In this document: piece by piece, positions 33,193-44,200 of the stretch
How positions within the stretch are numbered: the stretch's first letter is position 1
How the letters are laid out: the number at the start of each line of letters is the position of its first letter
DNA from: Hyalangium gracile
Lineage (GTDB): Bacteria > Myxococcota > Myxococcia > Myxococcales > Myxococcaceae
Assembly (NCBI RefSeq): GCF_020103725.1
Contig: NZ_JAHXBG010000012.1
Coordinates: forward strand, 1 to 64,000
DNA length: 64,000 bases
Direction of reading: 5' to 3'
Position numbers and translations under genes: made by a program
The notes under the pieces: generated by a model
What the model was told of the DNA's origin: nothing
Database searches by the model: none
What the model saw: only the letters and a program-made list of their open reading frames with translations

Positions 33193-34350
33193 ATGAAGAC
33201 ACCCGCGGCGCCCGCAGTCCGGTTCGATCCCATCCTCCTGTGTGCCGTGCTGGCGCTCGTGGCGCTGGGGCTGGTGATGGTCTACTCGGCCAGCGCCATC
33301 CTCGCGCAGGACAAGCTGGGCGACAGCCTCTACTTCCTCAAGCGCCAGCTGATGGCCGCCGGCATGGGCGTGGTGGCCATGGCCGTGGCCATGAAGCTGG
33401 GCTGGCGCCGGCTGGCGCGCCTGGCATGGCCGCTGCTCATCGTCACCCTGGTGCTGCTGGTGGCCGTGTTGATTCCGGGCATCGGCACCACGGCGGGCGG
33501 CGCTCGGCGGTGGATCCGCTTCCCGGGCTTCGGCCTGCAGCCGGCCGAGGTGGCCAAGTTCGCCTGGGTCGTCTACCTGTCCTACTCGCTGGCCAAGAAG
33601 CGCGAGAAGGTGGCCACCTTCTCCGTGGGCTTCCTGCCGCACCTGCTCTTGTGCGGCGTGCTGGTGCTCTTGTGCATGCGCCAGCCGGACTTCGGCAGCT
33701 CCGTGCTGCTGGTGTTCCTGCTCTTCGTGCTGCTGTTCGCCGCCGGCACGAAGCTCAGCTACCTGGTGGGCTCGGTGCTGCTGGCGCTGCCGCTGGCGTA
33801 CGTGGCGATTGCCTCCAGCCCCTACCGCATGAAGCGCGTGATGGCCTTCCTGGACCCCTGGGCCCACCGCCATGACGTGGGCTACCAGGTGGCCGAGTCG
33901 CTCATGTCCATCGGCTCGGGAGGGCTCACCGGCCTGGGGCTGGGAGACGGGCGGCAGAAGCTCTTCTTCCTGCCCGAGGCCCACACCGACTTCATCTTCG
34001 CCATCATCGGCGAGGAGCTGGGCCTGGTGGGCGTGACGCTGCTGGTGGCGCTCTACGCGGTGGTCATCTGGCGCGGGGTGCGCATCGCCATGGCGTCGCC
34101 GGAGCCGTTCGGCACGTACCTGGGGCTGGGCCTCACCTCCATCATCGCCTTCCAGGCGGCGGTGAACATGTGCGTGGCCATGGGGTTGCTGCCCACGAAG
34201 GGCCTGACGCTCCCGTTCGTCTCCTATGGCGGCACCTCGCTGCTGGTGTTGATGGGAGCCGCGGGGGTGTTGCTGTCACTGAGCACCGCCTCGCAGCCGG
34301 CGGGCCGGACGGCCCGGGCGGGCATGGACATGCGGGAGGTGGCGGCGTGA
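33193..34350 (+). CDS. ftsW: FtsW, septal peptidoglycan glycosyltransferase (SEDS family)
   Basis: Polymerises lipid II at the septum in complex with FtsI. The 385-residue protein has about ten transmembrane helices. Family landmarks are 'LGLVMVYSASAILAQ', 'GARRWIRFPGFGLQPAEVAK' near residue 100, 'MRQPDFGSSVLLVFLL' and the end 'LPFVSYGGTSLLVLMGAAGV'. The catalytic-type aspartate of SEDS proteins is in the long periplasmic loop near 'LDPWAHRHDVGYQV'. It overlaps murG by 4 bp (GTGA). Its position between murD and murG separates it from rodA paralogues. Confidence 0.95.
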   Translation: MKTPAAPAVRFDPILLCAVLALVALGLVMVYSASAILAQDKLGDSLYFLKRQLMAAGMGVVAMAVAMKLGWRRLARLAWPLLIVTLVLLVAVLIPGIGTTAGGARRWIRFPGFGLQPAEVAKFAWVVYLSYSLAKKREKVATFSVGFLPHLLLCGVLVLLCMRQPDFGSSVLLVFLLFVLLFAAGTKLSYLVGSVLLALPLAYVAIASSPYRMKRVMAFLDPWAHRHDVGYQVAESLMSIGSGGLTGLGLGDGRQKLFFLPEAHTDFIFAIIGEELGLVGVTLLVALYAVVIWRGVRIAMASPEPFGTYLGLGLTSIIAFQAAVNMCVAMGLLPTKGLTLPFVSYGGTSLLVLMGAAGVLLSLSTASQPAGRTARAGMDMREVAA

Positions 34351-35492
34351 AGGTGCTCATCGCGGGTGGCGGAACGGGTGGTCATCTCTTCCCGGGCATT
34401 GCCCTGGCCGAGGAGGTGACGACGCGTCACCACAAGAATGAAGTGGTCTTCGTCGGCACCGAGCGAGGCCTCGAGGCGCGCGTGGTGCCGAAGGAGGGCT
34501 ACCCGCTGGAGTTCATTCGCGCGCAGGGACTCAAGGGCAAGGGCCTGTGGCAGCTCATCAAGGGCCTGCTGGCGCTGCCGCTGGCCTTCATCGAGTCCTT
34601 TCGCATCCTCTCGCGCCACAAGCCGGACGTGGTGGTGGGCGTGGGCGGCTATGCCAGCGGGCCGGTGGTGATGGCCGCCTGGCTGATGGGCATCCCCACC
34701 GCGGTGCAGGAGCAGAACGCGCTGCCGGGCTTCACCAACAAGACGCTGGGCAGGTTCGTCAAGGTGGTCTTCACCGCCTTCGAGGAGGCCAGGCGCTTCT
34801 TCCCCGAGGGCAAGGTGCACCTGGTGGGCAACCCCATCCGCCGCAAGCTGATGGACAACTACCTGCGCTCGCACGTGGCGCACGAGCGCTTCTCCATCCT
34901 CGTGTTCGGCGGCAGCCTGGGCGCCAAGGGCATCAACCAGCGGGTGGTGGAGGCGCTCGACTTCCTGGGGGACTTGAAGGACCAGATCACCTTCGTGCAC
35001 CAGACGGGGAAGAACGACCTGGAGATGGTGCGCAAGGGCTACGCGGACAAGGGCTTCCAGGCCGACGTGCGCGAGTTCATCGACGACATGTCGGACGCCT
35101 ACGCCCGGTCGGACCTCGTCGTGTGCCGGGCGGGCGCCACCACGCTGGCCGAGCTCACGGTGTGCAAGAAGGCCAGCATCCTCATCCCCTTTCCGTACGC
35201 GACGGATGATCACCAGGCGGTGAATGCCCGCGCGATGGTGGAGGCCGGCGCCGCGATCATGTTCCGCGAGTCGGAGCTCACCGGGCAGAAGCTGGCCGAG
35301 CAGATCCGCCTGCTGAAGACGGAGCCGGCGCGCCTCAAGCAGATGGAGAAGAAGGCGGGCCTGCTGGGCCGCCCCGAGGCCTCCAAGGAGCTGGCGGACG
35401 TGTGCGTGGAGCTGATGGTGGCGGCGTACGGGCCCAATGGCCGCGATCGCCCGGCCAAGGATGAGGCGCCCAAGGCCTCCAGGAGCGAGTGA
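34347..35492 (+). CDS. murG: MurG, lipid II synthase (GlcNAc transferase)
   Basis: Transfers GlcNAc from UDP-GlcNAc to lipid I on the inner face of the membrane. The 381-residue sequence has the N-terminal glycine loop 'LIAGGGTGGHLFPGIALAEE', the membrane-associated 'GGYASGPVVMAAWLMGIPT', 'LVFGGSLGAKGINQRVVEAL' and the UDP-GlcNAc motif 'VVCRAGATTLAELTVCKKAS'. A polar tail of about 20 residues ('RDRPAKDEAPKASRSE') extends past the usual end. The GTG start overlaps ftsW by 4 bp; murC starts 3 bp after the stop. Confidence 0.95.
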   Translation: MKVLIAGGGTGGHLFPGIALAEEVTTRHHKNEVVFVGTERGLEARVVPKEGYPLEFIRAQGLKGKGLWQLIKGLLALPLAFIESFRILSRHKPDVVVGVGGYASGPVVMAAWLMGIPTAVQEQNALPGFTNKTLGRFVKVVFTAFEEARRFFPEGKVHLVGNPIRRKLMDNYLRSHVAHERFSILVFGGSLGAKGINQRVVEALDFLGDLKDQITFVHQTGKNDLEMVRKGYADKGFQADVREFIDDMSDAYARSDLVVCRAGATTLAELTVCKKASILIPFPYATDDHQAVNARAMVEAGAAIMFRESELTGQKLAEQIRLLKTEPARLKQMEKKAGLLGRPEASKELADVCVELMVAAYGPNGRDRPAKDEAPKASRSE

Positions 35493-35495
35493 GTC

Positions 35496-36919
<1,424 letters not shown>

Positions 36920-36923
<4 letters not shown>

Positions 36924-37858
36924 GCATGACGGCGCGCATCGCATCCTCCCTCCCGGAGCGGGTGTCGCTCCTGGGCGGCTGTGAGGTGAAGGCGGGCGAG
37001 CCGCTCGCGCCCCTCACCAGCGTCCGGGTCGGTGGCCCGGCGGAGGCGCTCGTGCGTCCGCGCAGCCCCGAGGCGCTCGTGGCGCTGCTGCGGCTGGCTC
37101 GGGAGGAGGGCGCTCCGGTCACCATCCTCGGAGGTGGCGCCAACACGCTCGTGGGAGACGGGGGCGTGAAGGGCATCACCCTGCGCCTGCCGGGAGACCT
37201 CTTCCCGGAGGTGGTCGAGCCCGGCGCGGAGGAGGGGACGCTCACCCTGGGCGCGGGCGCAGCCATCGTCCGGCTCATCAACCTGATGCGCGCCAACGGC
37301 CTGGTGGGCGCCGAGTTCCTCGCGGGCATCCCCGGCACGCTCGGCGGCGCGGTGTCCATGAACGCCGGCACCAAGAACGGCGAGTGCTTCCGCGTCGTGG
37401 AGGCGGTGGAAGTGGCCACCGTGGACGGGGTGGGGTGGCTCACCAAGGCGCGGATTCCGCACGCCTACCGTCACTCGGAACTGCCCCCGGGCGCCGTGGT
37501 GACGCGGGTGCGCTTCCGGCTGCCCAAGGGGGACCTGGTGGCCTCCAAGGCGGCCATGGACAAGGACCTGGGCTACCGCAAGAGCACGCAGCCGCTCAGC
37601 CAGCCGAACTTCGGCAGCGTCTTCACCAACCCGCCGGGCGACTTCGCCGGGCGGCTCATCGAACTGGTGAAGCTCAAGGGCCACACCCTGGGCCGCGCCC
37701 AGGTGTCCACGCTGCACGCCAACTGGATCGTCAACCTGGGCGGTGCCGCCGCCCGCGACGTCCTCGGGCTCATCACCCTGATGCAGGAGCGGGTGAAGGC
37801 CGAGACGGGCGTCGAGCTCAAACCCGAAGTCAAACGCGTAGGGGAGTTCCTTCCGTGA
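36920..37858 (+). CDS. murB: MurB, UDP-N-acetylenolpyruvoylglucosamine reductase
   Basis: FAD- and NADPH-dependent reductase that completes UDP-MurNAc. The 312-residue protein shows '[16 protein letters not shown]', the FAD loop '[20 protein letters not shown]', '[20 protein letters not shown]' and the C-terminal catalytic segment '[12 protein letters not shown]', whose serine is the proton donor. The short type II form (about 300 residues) is seen. A GTG at 36920 overlaps murC; an ATG six bases later is an alternative start. The gene overlaps ddl by 4 bp. Confidence 0.95.
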
Positions 37859-38799
37859 GCGTCCTGTCCAAGTCCGATCTGAAGAACAAGCGCGTGGGCG
37901 TGCTGATGGGTGGCCTGTCCGCGGAGCGCGACGTGTCGCTGCGCACCGGAGCCGCCGTGTCCAAGGCGCTGCGCTCTCTCGGCTACGACGTGGTGGAGAT
38001 CGACGTGGGCAAGGACATCGCCGCGCGCCTGGCCGCGGAGAAGGTGGATGTGGCGTGGATCGCCCTCCACGGCCGCTACGGCGAGGACGGCTCCATCCAG
38101 GGGCTGCTCGAGTCGCTCTTCATCCCCTACACCGGCAGCGGCGTGCTCGCCTCGGCGCTGGGCATGGAGAAGGTCTACGCCAAGCAGGTCTTCACCCACC
38201 ACGGCATCCCCACGCCTCCTTATAAGGTGTTCACCGACGCCGCGACCGCCCGCGCCGCCGTGGACTCGCTGCCCTTCCCGTTCCCCGTCGTCGTCAAGCC
38301 CAGCCGCGAGGGCAGCAGCGTGGGCGTCCACGTCTGCAAGACGAAGGAGGCCTACCTGGCCGCCGTGGACGACGCCTCGAAGTTCGCCGGCTTCCTCCTG
38401 GTGGAGCAGTTCATCAAGGGCCGCGAGGTGCAGGGCGCCGTGCTGGACAACGAGGCCCTGGGCGTCATCGAAGTCGTCGTCGCCCGCGAGTTCTACGACG
38501 CGGAGGCCAAGTACAAGGCCGGCAGCGGGACGAAGTACCTCTTCCCCGCGCCGCTGCCCGAGGCCCAGTACACCCGCGTCAACGAGGTGTGCCTGGCCGT
38601 CCACAAGGCGCTGGGGTGCTCCGGAGCGTCGCGCTCGGACGTCATCGCCACCGAGTCCGGGGACGTCTACGTTCTGGAAATCAACACCCTGCCAGGTATG
38701 ACGGAGACGAGCCTGCTGCCGAAGATCGCCGCCGGAAGGGGTATCGACTTCCCCGCCCTGTGCGAGCGCATCCTCCTGACGGCCTCGCTCAAGTCCTGA
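37855..38799 (+). CDS. ddl: D-alanine--D-alanine ligase
   Basis: ATP-grasp enzyme that makes the D-Ala-D-Ala dipeptide used by MurF. The 314-residue protein has 'RVGVLMGGLSAERDVSLRTG' at the N-terminus, 'WIALHGRYGEDGSIQGLLES', the ATP-grasp segment 'FPVVVKPSREGSSVGVHVCK' and 'VYVLEINTLPGMTETSLLPK' with metal ligands. It is the DdlB-type location inside the dcw cluster. The GTG start overlaps murB by 4 bp. A terminator begins at the last base of the stop codon, so ddl ends this operon. Confidence 0.95.
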   Translation: MSVLSKSDLKNKRVGVLMGGLSAERDVSLRTGAAVSKALRSLGYDVVEIDVGKDIAARLAAEKVDVAWIALHGRYGEDGSIQGLLESLFIPYTGSGVLASALGMEKVYAKQVFTHHGIPTPPYKVFTDAATARAAVDSLPFPFPVVVKPSREGSSVGVHVCKTKEAYLAAVDDASKFAGFLLVEQFIKGREVQGAVLDNEALGVIEVVVAREFYDAEAKYKAGSGTKYLFPAPLPEAQYTRVNEVCLAVHKALGCSGASRSDVIATESGDVYVLEINTLPGMTETSLLPKIAAGRGIDFPALCERILLTASLKS

Positions 38800-38819
38800 G
38801 AGCGCGCCGGCGCTCTTTT
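38799..38819 (+). terminator. Rho-independent terminator ending the mraZ-ddl operon
   Basis: AGAGCGC (38799-38805), loop GCCG and GCGCTCT (38810-38816) form a perfect seven-pair stem followed by T residues. The hairpin begins on the last base of the ddl TGA. It implies that ftsQ and ftsA depend at least partly on their own promoter. Confidence 0.75.
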
Positions 38820-38855
38820 CCCCCAGGAAGATAAGGGGTTTCCCTGAGCCCCTCC

Positions 38856-38877
38856 GCTACAGCCACGTACCTGTAGC
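38856..38877. promoter_or_regulatory. Inverted repeat upstream of ftsQ
   Basis: GCTACAG and CTGTAGC are separated by 8 bp, a dyad suited to a dimeric regulator. It lies 52 bp before the ftsQ ATG, downstream of the ddl terminator. A second, weaker repeat (AGGGG/CCCCT) sits at 38834-38853. No clear -35/-10 pair is seen between the terminator and ftsQ. Confidence 0.4.
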
Positions 38878-38928
38878 CAAAAACTGGCGCGCCGATCCAA
38901 CCCGGCGCAGCATGCGGACCTGTTTTCC

Positions 38929-39783
38929 ATGGCCTTTGGGAAGTCCAAGAACCGTCGCCGCGTCGACACCGCCCAGAAGAAGGAGGCGGTGAAAGGCGTC
39001 GTGCGGACGCACGGGGCACCCGTGCTCAAGGGCCTGCTCGCCGCGGCGCTGACGGCGGGGCTCATCTGGGGCGGCATCGAGCTGCGCGCCTGGGCGCTGA
39101 GCTCCCCGCGCTTCCAGCTGCAGGACGTGAACTTCTCGGGCCTCACGCGGGCCTCGCGCCCGGAGCTGGTGAAGCTGTCCGGCCTGGCGCTCGGACAGAA
39201 CCTCTTCTCCATGGAAGTGCCGCTGCTGGAGAAGGCCATGCTCCAGCACCCGTGGGTGCGCAGCGTGGAGGTGACGCGGCACTTCCCGGCCTCCGTGTCC
39301 GTCCAGGTGGTGGAGCACACCCCCGAGGCGCTGGTGGTGCTGGGCGACTTGTACGTGCTGGACGCGGAGGGCGAGCCCTTCAAGCGGGTGACGCCCGGAG
39401 ACGGGCTGGACCTGCCGCTCGTCACTGGCGTGGAGCGCGATGCGTACGTGAAGGATCCCGCCGTGGTGCGCGAGCGCCTGAAGGCGGCGCTGGAGGTGGC
39501 GCGCTCGTACTCGGCGCTCAAGCTCGGCCGCCACGAGCGGCTGTCCGAGGTGAGGGTGGAGGGCACGTCCCTGGCGCTGGTGACGGTGGCCGGCCAGGAG
39601 GTGCTGATGGGGGAGGGGAACACGGAGGCCAAGCTGACGCGCCTGGCGCGCGTGCGGCGCGAGCTGAGCGCCAAGGGGCTGGCCGCGGATGTCATCCACC
39701 TGGACAACCGGGCTCGGCCCGGCTGGGTGGCAGTGAAGCTTTCGAGCCCCGTCTCCGAGAGGAACGGGAGCTCGGCGCAGTAG
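38929..39783 (+). CDS. ftsQ: FtsQ (DivIB-like) divisome protein
   Basis: The 284-residue protein has a basic cytoplasmic N-terminus ('GKSKNRRRVDTAQKK'), one transmembrane helix ('VLKGLLAAALTAGLIWGGIE'), a POTRA domain ('FQLQDVNFSGLTRASRPELV', 'AMLQHPWVRSVEVTRHFPAS') and the beta domain that contacts FtsL/FtsB. It links early and late divisome components. ftsA follows after 44 bp. It is separated from ddl by 129 bp with a terminator and a dyad, unlike the tight packing upstream, so it likely starts a transcription unit. Confidence 0.94.
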   Translation: MAFGKSKNRRRVDTAQKKEAVKGVVRTHGAPVLKGLLAAALTAGLIWGGIELRAWALSSPRFQLQDVNFSGLTRASRPELVKLSGLALGQNLFSMEVPLLEKAMLQHPWVRSVEVTRHFPASVSVQVVEHTPEALVVLGDLYVLDAEGEPFKRVTPGDGLDLPLVTGVERDAYVKDPAVVRERLKAALEVARSYSALKLGRHERLSEVRVEGTSLALVTVAGQEVLMGEGNTEAKLTRLARVRRELSAKGLAADVIHLDNRARPGWVAVKLSSPVSERNGSSAQ

Positions 39784-39827
39784 GGAACGCCCTTTCACGA
39801 GAGTGGGGGCACCGGGAGGCAGTGGTC

Positions 39828-41060
39828 ATGGCGAAGCAGAAGTCTGGGGAGATCATCGTCGGCCTCGACATCGGCACGACGAAGATCTGCGCGATCGTCG
39901 GTGAGCTCACCGACAGCGGGATCGACATCATCGGAATCGGCACCCACCCCTCCAAGGGGTTGCGCAAGGGCGTCGTGGTCAACATCGAGGCGACCGTGTC
40001 CTCCATCCGCCGGGCGGTGGAAGAGGCCGAGCTGATGGCGGGGGCGGAGATCTCCCACGTCTACACGGGCATCGCCGGAGGCCACATCAAGGGCTTCAAC
40101 TCCCAGGGCATCGTCGCGGTGAAGGACAAGGAGGTGCGCGAGGCGGACATCGCCCGCGTCATCGACGCCGCCAAGGCGGTGGCCATCCCGCTGGACCGGG
40201 AGGTCATCCACGTCCTGCCGCAGGAGTTCATCATCGACGACCAGGGCGGCATCAAGGAGCCGCTGGGCATGGCGGGCGTGCGGCTGGAGGCCAAGGTGCA
40301 CATCGTCACCGGCGCCGTCTCCAGCGCGCAGAACATCGTCAAGTGCGCCAACCGCACCGGGCTGAACGTCGCCGACATCGTCCTGCAGCCGCTGGCCTCC
40401 GCCGAGGCCGTGCTCAGCGACGACGAGAAGGAGCTGGGCGTGTGCCTGGTGGACATCGGCGGCGGCACCACGGACATCGCCATCTTCTCCGGCGGCGCCA
40501 TCGTCCACACCGCCGTCATCGCCCTGGGCGGCAACAACCTCACCAGCGACATCGCCATCGGCCTGCGCACCCCGGCGCACGAGGCCGAGCGCATCAAGCA
40601 GAAGTTCGGCTGCGCGCTCGCCTCCATGGTGAACAAGGACGAGACCATCGAGGTGCCCAGCGTGGGCGGCCGCCAGCCGCGCGTGCTCGGCCGGCAGATC
40701 CTCTGCGAGATCCTCGAGCCGCGCGTGGAGGAGATCTTCCAGCTCGTCCACCGGGAGATCCAGAAGTGCGGCTACGAGGACCTGCTCGCCTCGGGCGTCG
40801 TCATCACCGGCGGCTCCACGCTGCTGGCGGGCATGCCCGAGCTGGCCGAGGAGGTGCTCGGACTGCCCGTGCGGCGCGGTATGCCTCGCGGTATCGGTGG
40901 CCTGGTGGACGTGGTGAAGAGCCCCATGTACGCCACCGGCGTGGGCTTGGTCGTCTACGGCGCTCGCCACCTCGACCGGCGAATGTTCCGGATTCGCGAA
41001 GAGAACGTGTACAAGAAAGTGAAAGGCCGGATGCGCGAGTGGCTGGAGGAAATTTTCTAG
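39828..41060 (+). CDS. ftsA: FtsA, actin-like membrane tether of the Z ring
   Basis: The 410-residue protein carries actin-fold phosphate motifs 'IIVGLDIGTTKICAIVGEL' and 'VCLVDIGGGTTDIAIFSGG', an SHS2/1C domain between them, 'GVVITGGSTLLAGMPELAEE', and a short amphipathic C-terminal helix (MREWLEEIF) that binds the membrane. It recruits FtsZ and late divisome proteins. The ATG has a GGGAGG site. A strong terminator follows at 41093. In most bacteria ftsZ is next; here a 15-kb gene intervenes. Confidence 0.96.
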   Translation: MAKQKSGEIIVGLDIGTTKICAIVGELTDSGIDIIGIGTHPSKGLRKGVVVNIEATVSSIRRAVEEAELMAGAEISHVYTGIAGGHIKGFNSQGIVAVKDKEVREADIARVIDAAKAVAIPLDREVIHVLPQEFIIDDQGGIKEPLGMAGVRLEAKVHIVTGAVSSAQNIVKCANRTGLNVADIVLQPLASAEAVLSDDEKELGVCLVDIGGGTTDIAIFSGGAIVHTAVIALGGNNLTSDIAIGLRTPAHEAERIKQKFGCALASMVNKDETIEVPSVGGRQPRVLGRQILCEILEPRVEEIFQLVHREIQKCGYEDLLASGVVITGGSTLLAGMPELAEEVLGLPVRRGMPRGIGGLVDVVKSPMYATGVGLVVYGARHLDRRMFRIREENVYKKVKGRMREWLEEIF

Positions 41061-41092
41061 CCTGACTGCGCGCCCGAAACCCGGAAAGCAAG

Positions 41093-41126
41093 AAGAGGGA
41101 TCCCGAATGGGATCCCTCTTTTTTTT
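41093..41126 (+). terminator. Strong Rho-independent terminator after ftsA
   Basis: AAGAGGGATCCC and GGGATCCCTCTT form a perfect 12-pair stem with loop GAAT, followed by a run of T residues. It is the strongest terminator in the window and cuts ftsQA from the giant gene. Confidence 0.92.
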
Positions 41127-41225
41127 GATCAACATTCCTCGGGTACAATCGTTAACGCAACGCTTCGGGTAGGCCGCAGTAGTCCAACTGATCACGTCGT
41201 TACCCAGATCCGACACGACCGCAGC

Positions 41226-44200
41226 ATGAGGCCGCTCCCCGGAGTGGCCCCGTCCCGGTCCGGAACATCCACCATGATGGGTTCCTCTTCGTCCTCTTTG
41301 TGCTCCGTGAACGCTCGCTTGCTGATGCCCCTGCTCCTGATGGGAGTGATGGGAGTCGGCTGCGGCCCGGAGTCGCTGAACGCTCCCGAGACTTCTCCCG
41401 AGCCATCCACCGTTCCGCAGCAGCTGGTCGCTCCGCGCGAGCAGCCGAGCAAGGCTGACTGGATGGTGGAGCCCGACGCGCACGTGTCGTGGATGATGGC
41501 CGACAGCGCGAACCTGCAGCTGTTCCTCGCGGACTCGGCCGATCCGATCGCGGAGCTGTCCTCGGTCACCTACTCGATCGACGTGGTGAACCTGGGGCCC
41601 AACGCGGCGGCCGACGTCGCGGTGGCGATCACCCTGCCCACCCAGGCCTTCTTCCAGTCGTTCGATCCGGCGGGCTTCGCCTGTAGCCCGAACGCCAATG
41701 TGTGGACGTGCCGGCTCTTCACGCCGTGGGCGGTGAACCAGCCGGCGACCATCAAGTTCACCATGCAGGCGCCCAACCAGGATGACATCCTGCTGCAGGC
41801 GAGCGCCACCATCTCCTCGACGACGGCGGACCCCACGCCGGGCAACAACTCGGATGCGGAGGAGACGGTCATCGGCATCAACGACGCGCCGTCGATCACC
41901 GCGCCCATCCCGGTGCCGCCGCAGACGGCCCCCGAGGACACCGACATCATCTTCTCGGCGGCCAACGGCAACCGCATCGCCCTGGCGGACCCGGACGTCT
42001 TCAACCGCAAGCTCAACCTGACCCTGGACATCACGGGCGGCGCGGTCCGCGGCTCGCTGTCGCTCAGCCAGACCACGGGGCTGACCTTCATCAAGGGTGA
42101 CGGCTCGTTCGACTCGTCCATGCAGTTCGAAGGCACGCTCGCCAACATGAACGCCGCCCTGAACGGGCTGCGCTTCACCCCGGCGCCCAACTACTACGGA
42201 GAGACGGGCATCATCCTGTTGGTCAACGACCTGGGCAACAGCGGCCTCCAGGGGATCAAGGCGGTCTCCCGCATCGTCCCCATCAGCGTCTCGCCCGAGG
42301 TCAATGACCCGCCGGACGCGGTGGACGACAACTACGCGGTGCCGGGTGATGCCGTGGCCTACGCGCTGGACGTGCTGGCCAACGACACGTACCTGCCGGA
42401 TCCGCCCGAGACCCTGACGATTACCGCCGTCACCCAGCCGGCCAATGGCTCGGTGACCTTCACCCCGACCGGGGTGAGCTTCACTCCGACCGCCGGCTTC
42501 CGAGGCACCACGACGTTCACGTACACGATCTCGGATGGGCACGGGCTCTTCGACACGGCCACGGTGACGTGCGTCGTCGGACAGCCGAACAACCCGCCCA
42601 CGGCCGCCAACGACAGCTACACCGTGGCCGAGGACAGCGGCGCCACGAACATGTTCGTGCTGGCCAACGACAGCACGGCGCCGGACGCCAATGAGACGCT
42701 GACCATCACCGCGCTGACGCAGCCGGCGGGGGGCACGGTGACGCACTCGAACGGCATCGTCCAGTTCACGCCGACGCCCAACTTCTTCGGCACCACGACG
42801 TTCACCTACACGATCTCGGACGGTCGAGGCGGCACGGCGACGGGCACGGTGACGGTGACGGTGACGGGCTCGAATGATCCTCCGACGGCCAACGCCGACA
42901 CCTTCGTGGTGCAGGAGGACACCCCCACGCCGCTGGATGTGCTGGCCAACGACTCGAGCGCGCCGGACGGCCCGGAGGCGCTGACCCTCACGGGGGTGAC
43001 CCAGCCGACCAACGGCACGGCGACCATCACCGGCGCCACCGTGCTGTTCACGCCCGCCGCGGAGTTCAGCGGGAGCACGACGTTCACCTATACGATCTCG
43101 GATGGCACGGCGACGGCCACGGCCACGGTGACGGTGAACGTGGCGCCGGTGAACGACCCGCCGGTGGCCAACCCGGACAGCTTCACGGTGGCCGAGGACA
43201 GCGCGGCCACGCCGCTCAACGTGCTGGCCAACGACAACTCCGGGCCGGAGACGGGCGAGACGCTGACCATCACCGGCGTGACGCAGCCGACGGCGGGCGG
43301 CTCGGTGACCTTCACGGCCACGAGCGTGAGCTTTACGCCGACGGGCAACTTCTTCGGCACGGCGACGTTCACGTACACGCTCTCGGACGGCAATGGCGGC
43401 ACGGCGACGGGCACGGTGACGGTGACGGTGACCGGGACGAACGACCCGCCGGATGCCGTCGAGGACAGCTTCATGGTGGGTGCCAACACCAGCGGCACGG
43501 TGCTGGACGTGCTGGCCAACGACACGAGCGCGCCGGACGGTCCGGAGACGCTGACGATCACCGCCACCACGCAGCCGGCCAACGGCACGGTGACGCGTAC
43601 GCCCACCAACGTCAGCTTCACTCCCACGGCGAACTTCCGTGGGACGACGACGTTCCAGTACACGATCTCCGACGGCAACGGCGGCACCGACACGGCCACC
43701 GTCACGGTGGTGGTGGGCAACAACCCGCCGGTGGCCACCGCAGACAGCTTCACGGTGAACGAGGACAGCGGGTTCACCGATCTGAACGTGCTGGCCAATG
43801 ACAACACGGCGCCGGACACGGGCGAGACGCTGAGCCTCATTGGCGTGACCCAGCCCGCCAATGGCCAGGTCACCTTCGACACGAACATCGCCAGGTTCAG
43901 GCCCGCGAACAACTTCCACGGCACCACGACGTTCACGTACACGGTGTCGGACGGCAGCGGCGGCACGGCGACGGCCACGGTGACGGTGACGGTGACGCCG
44001 GTGAACGATCCGCCGGTCGCGGTGAACGACAGCTTCACCGTGCCCCGGAACAGCGGGGCGACGGTGCTGAACGTGCTGGCCAACGACACGTTCGCGCCGG
44101 ACACGGGCGAGACGCTCACCGTCGCGACCGTGACCCAGCCGGCCACGGGCGGTACGGTGACTCTCAACGCGGGCGTGGTGAGCTTCACCCCGACGACCAA

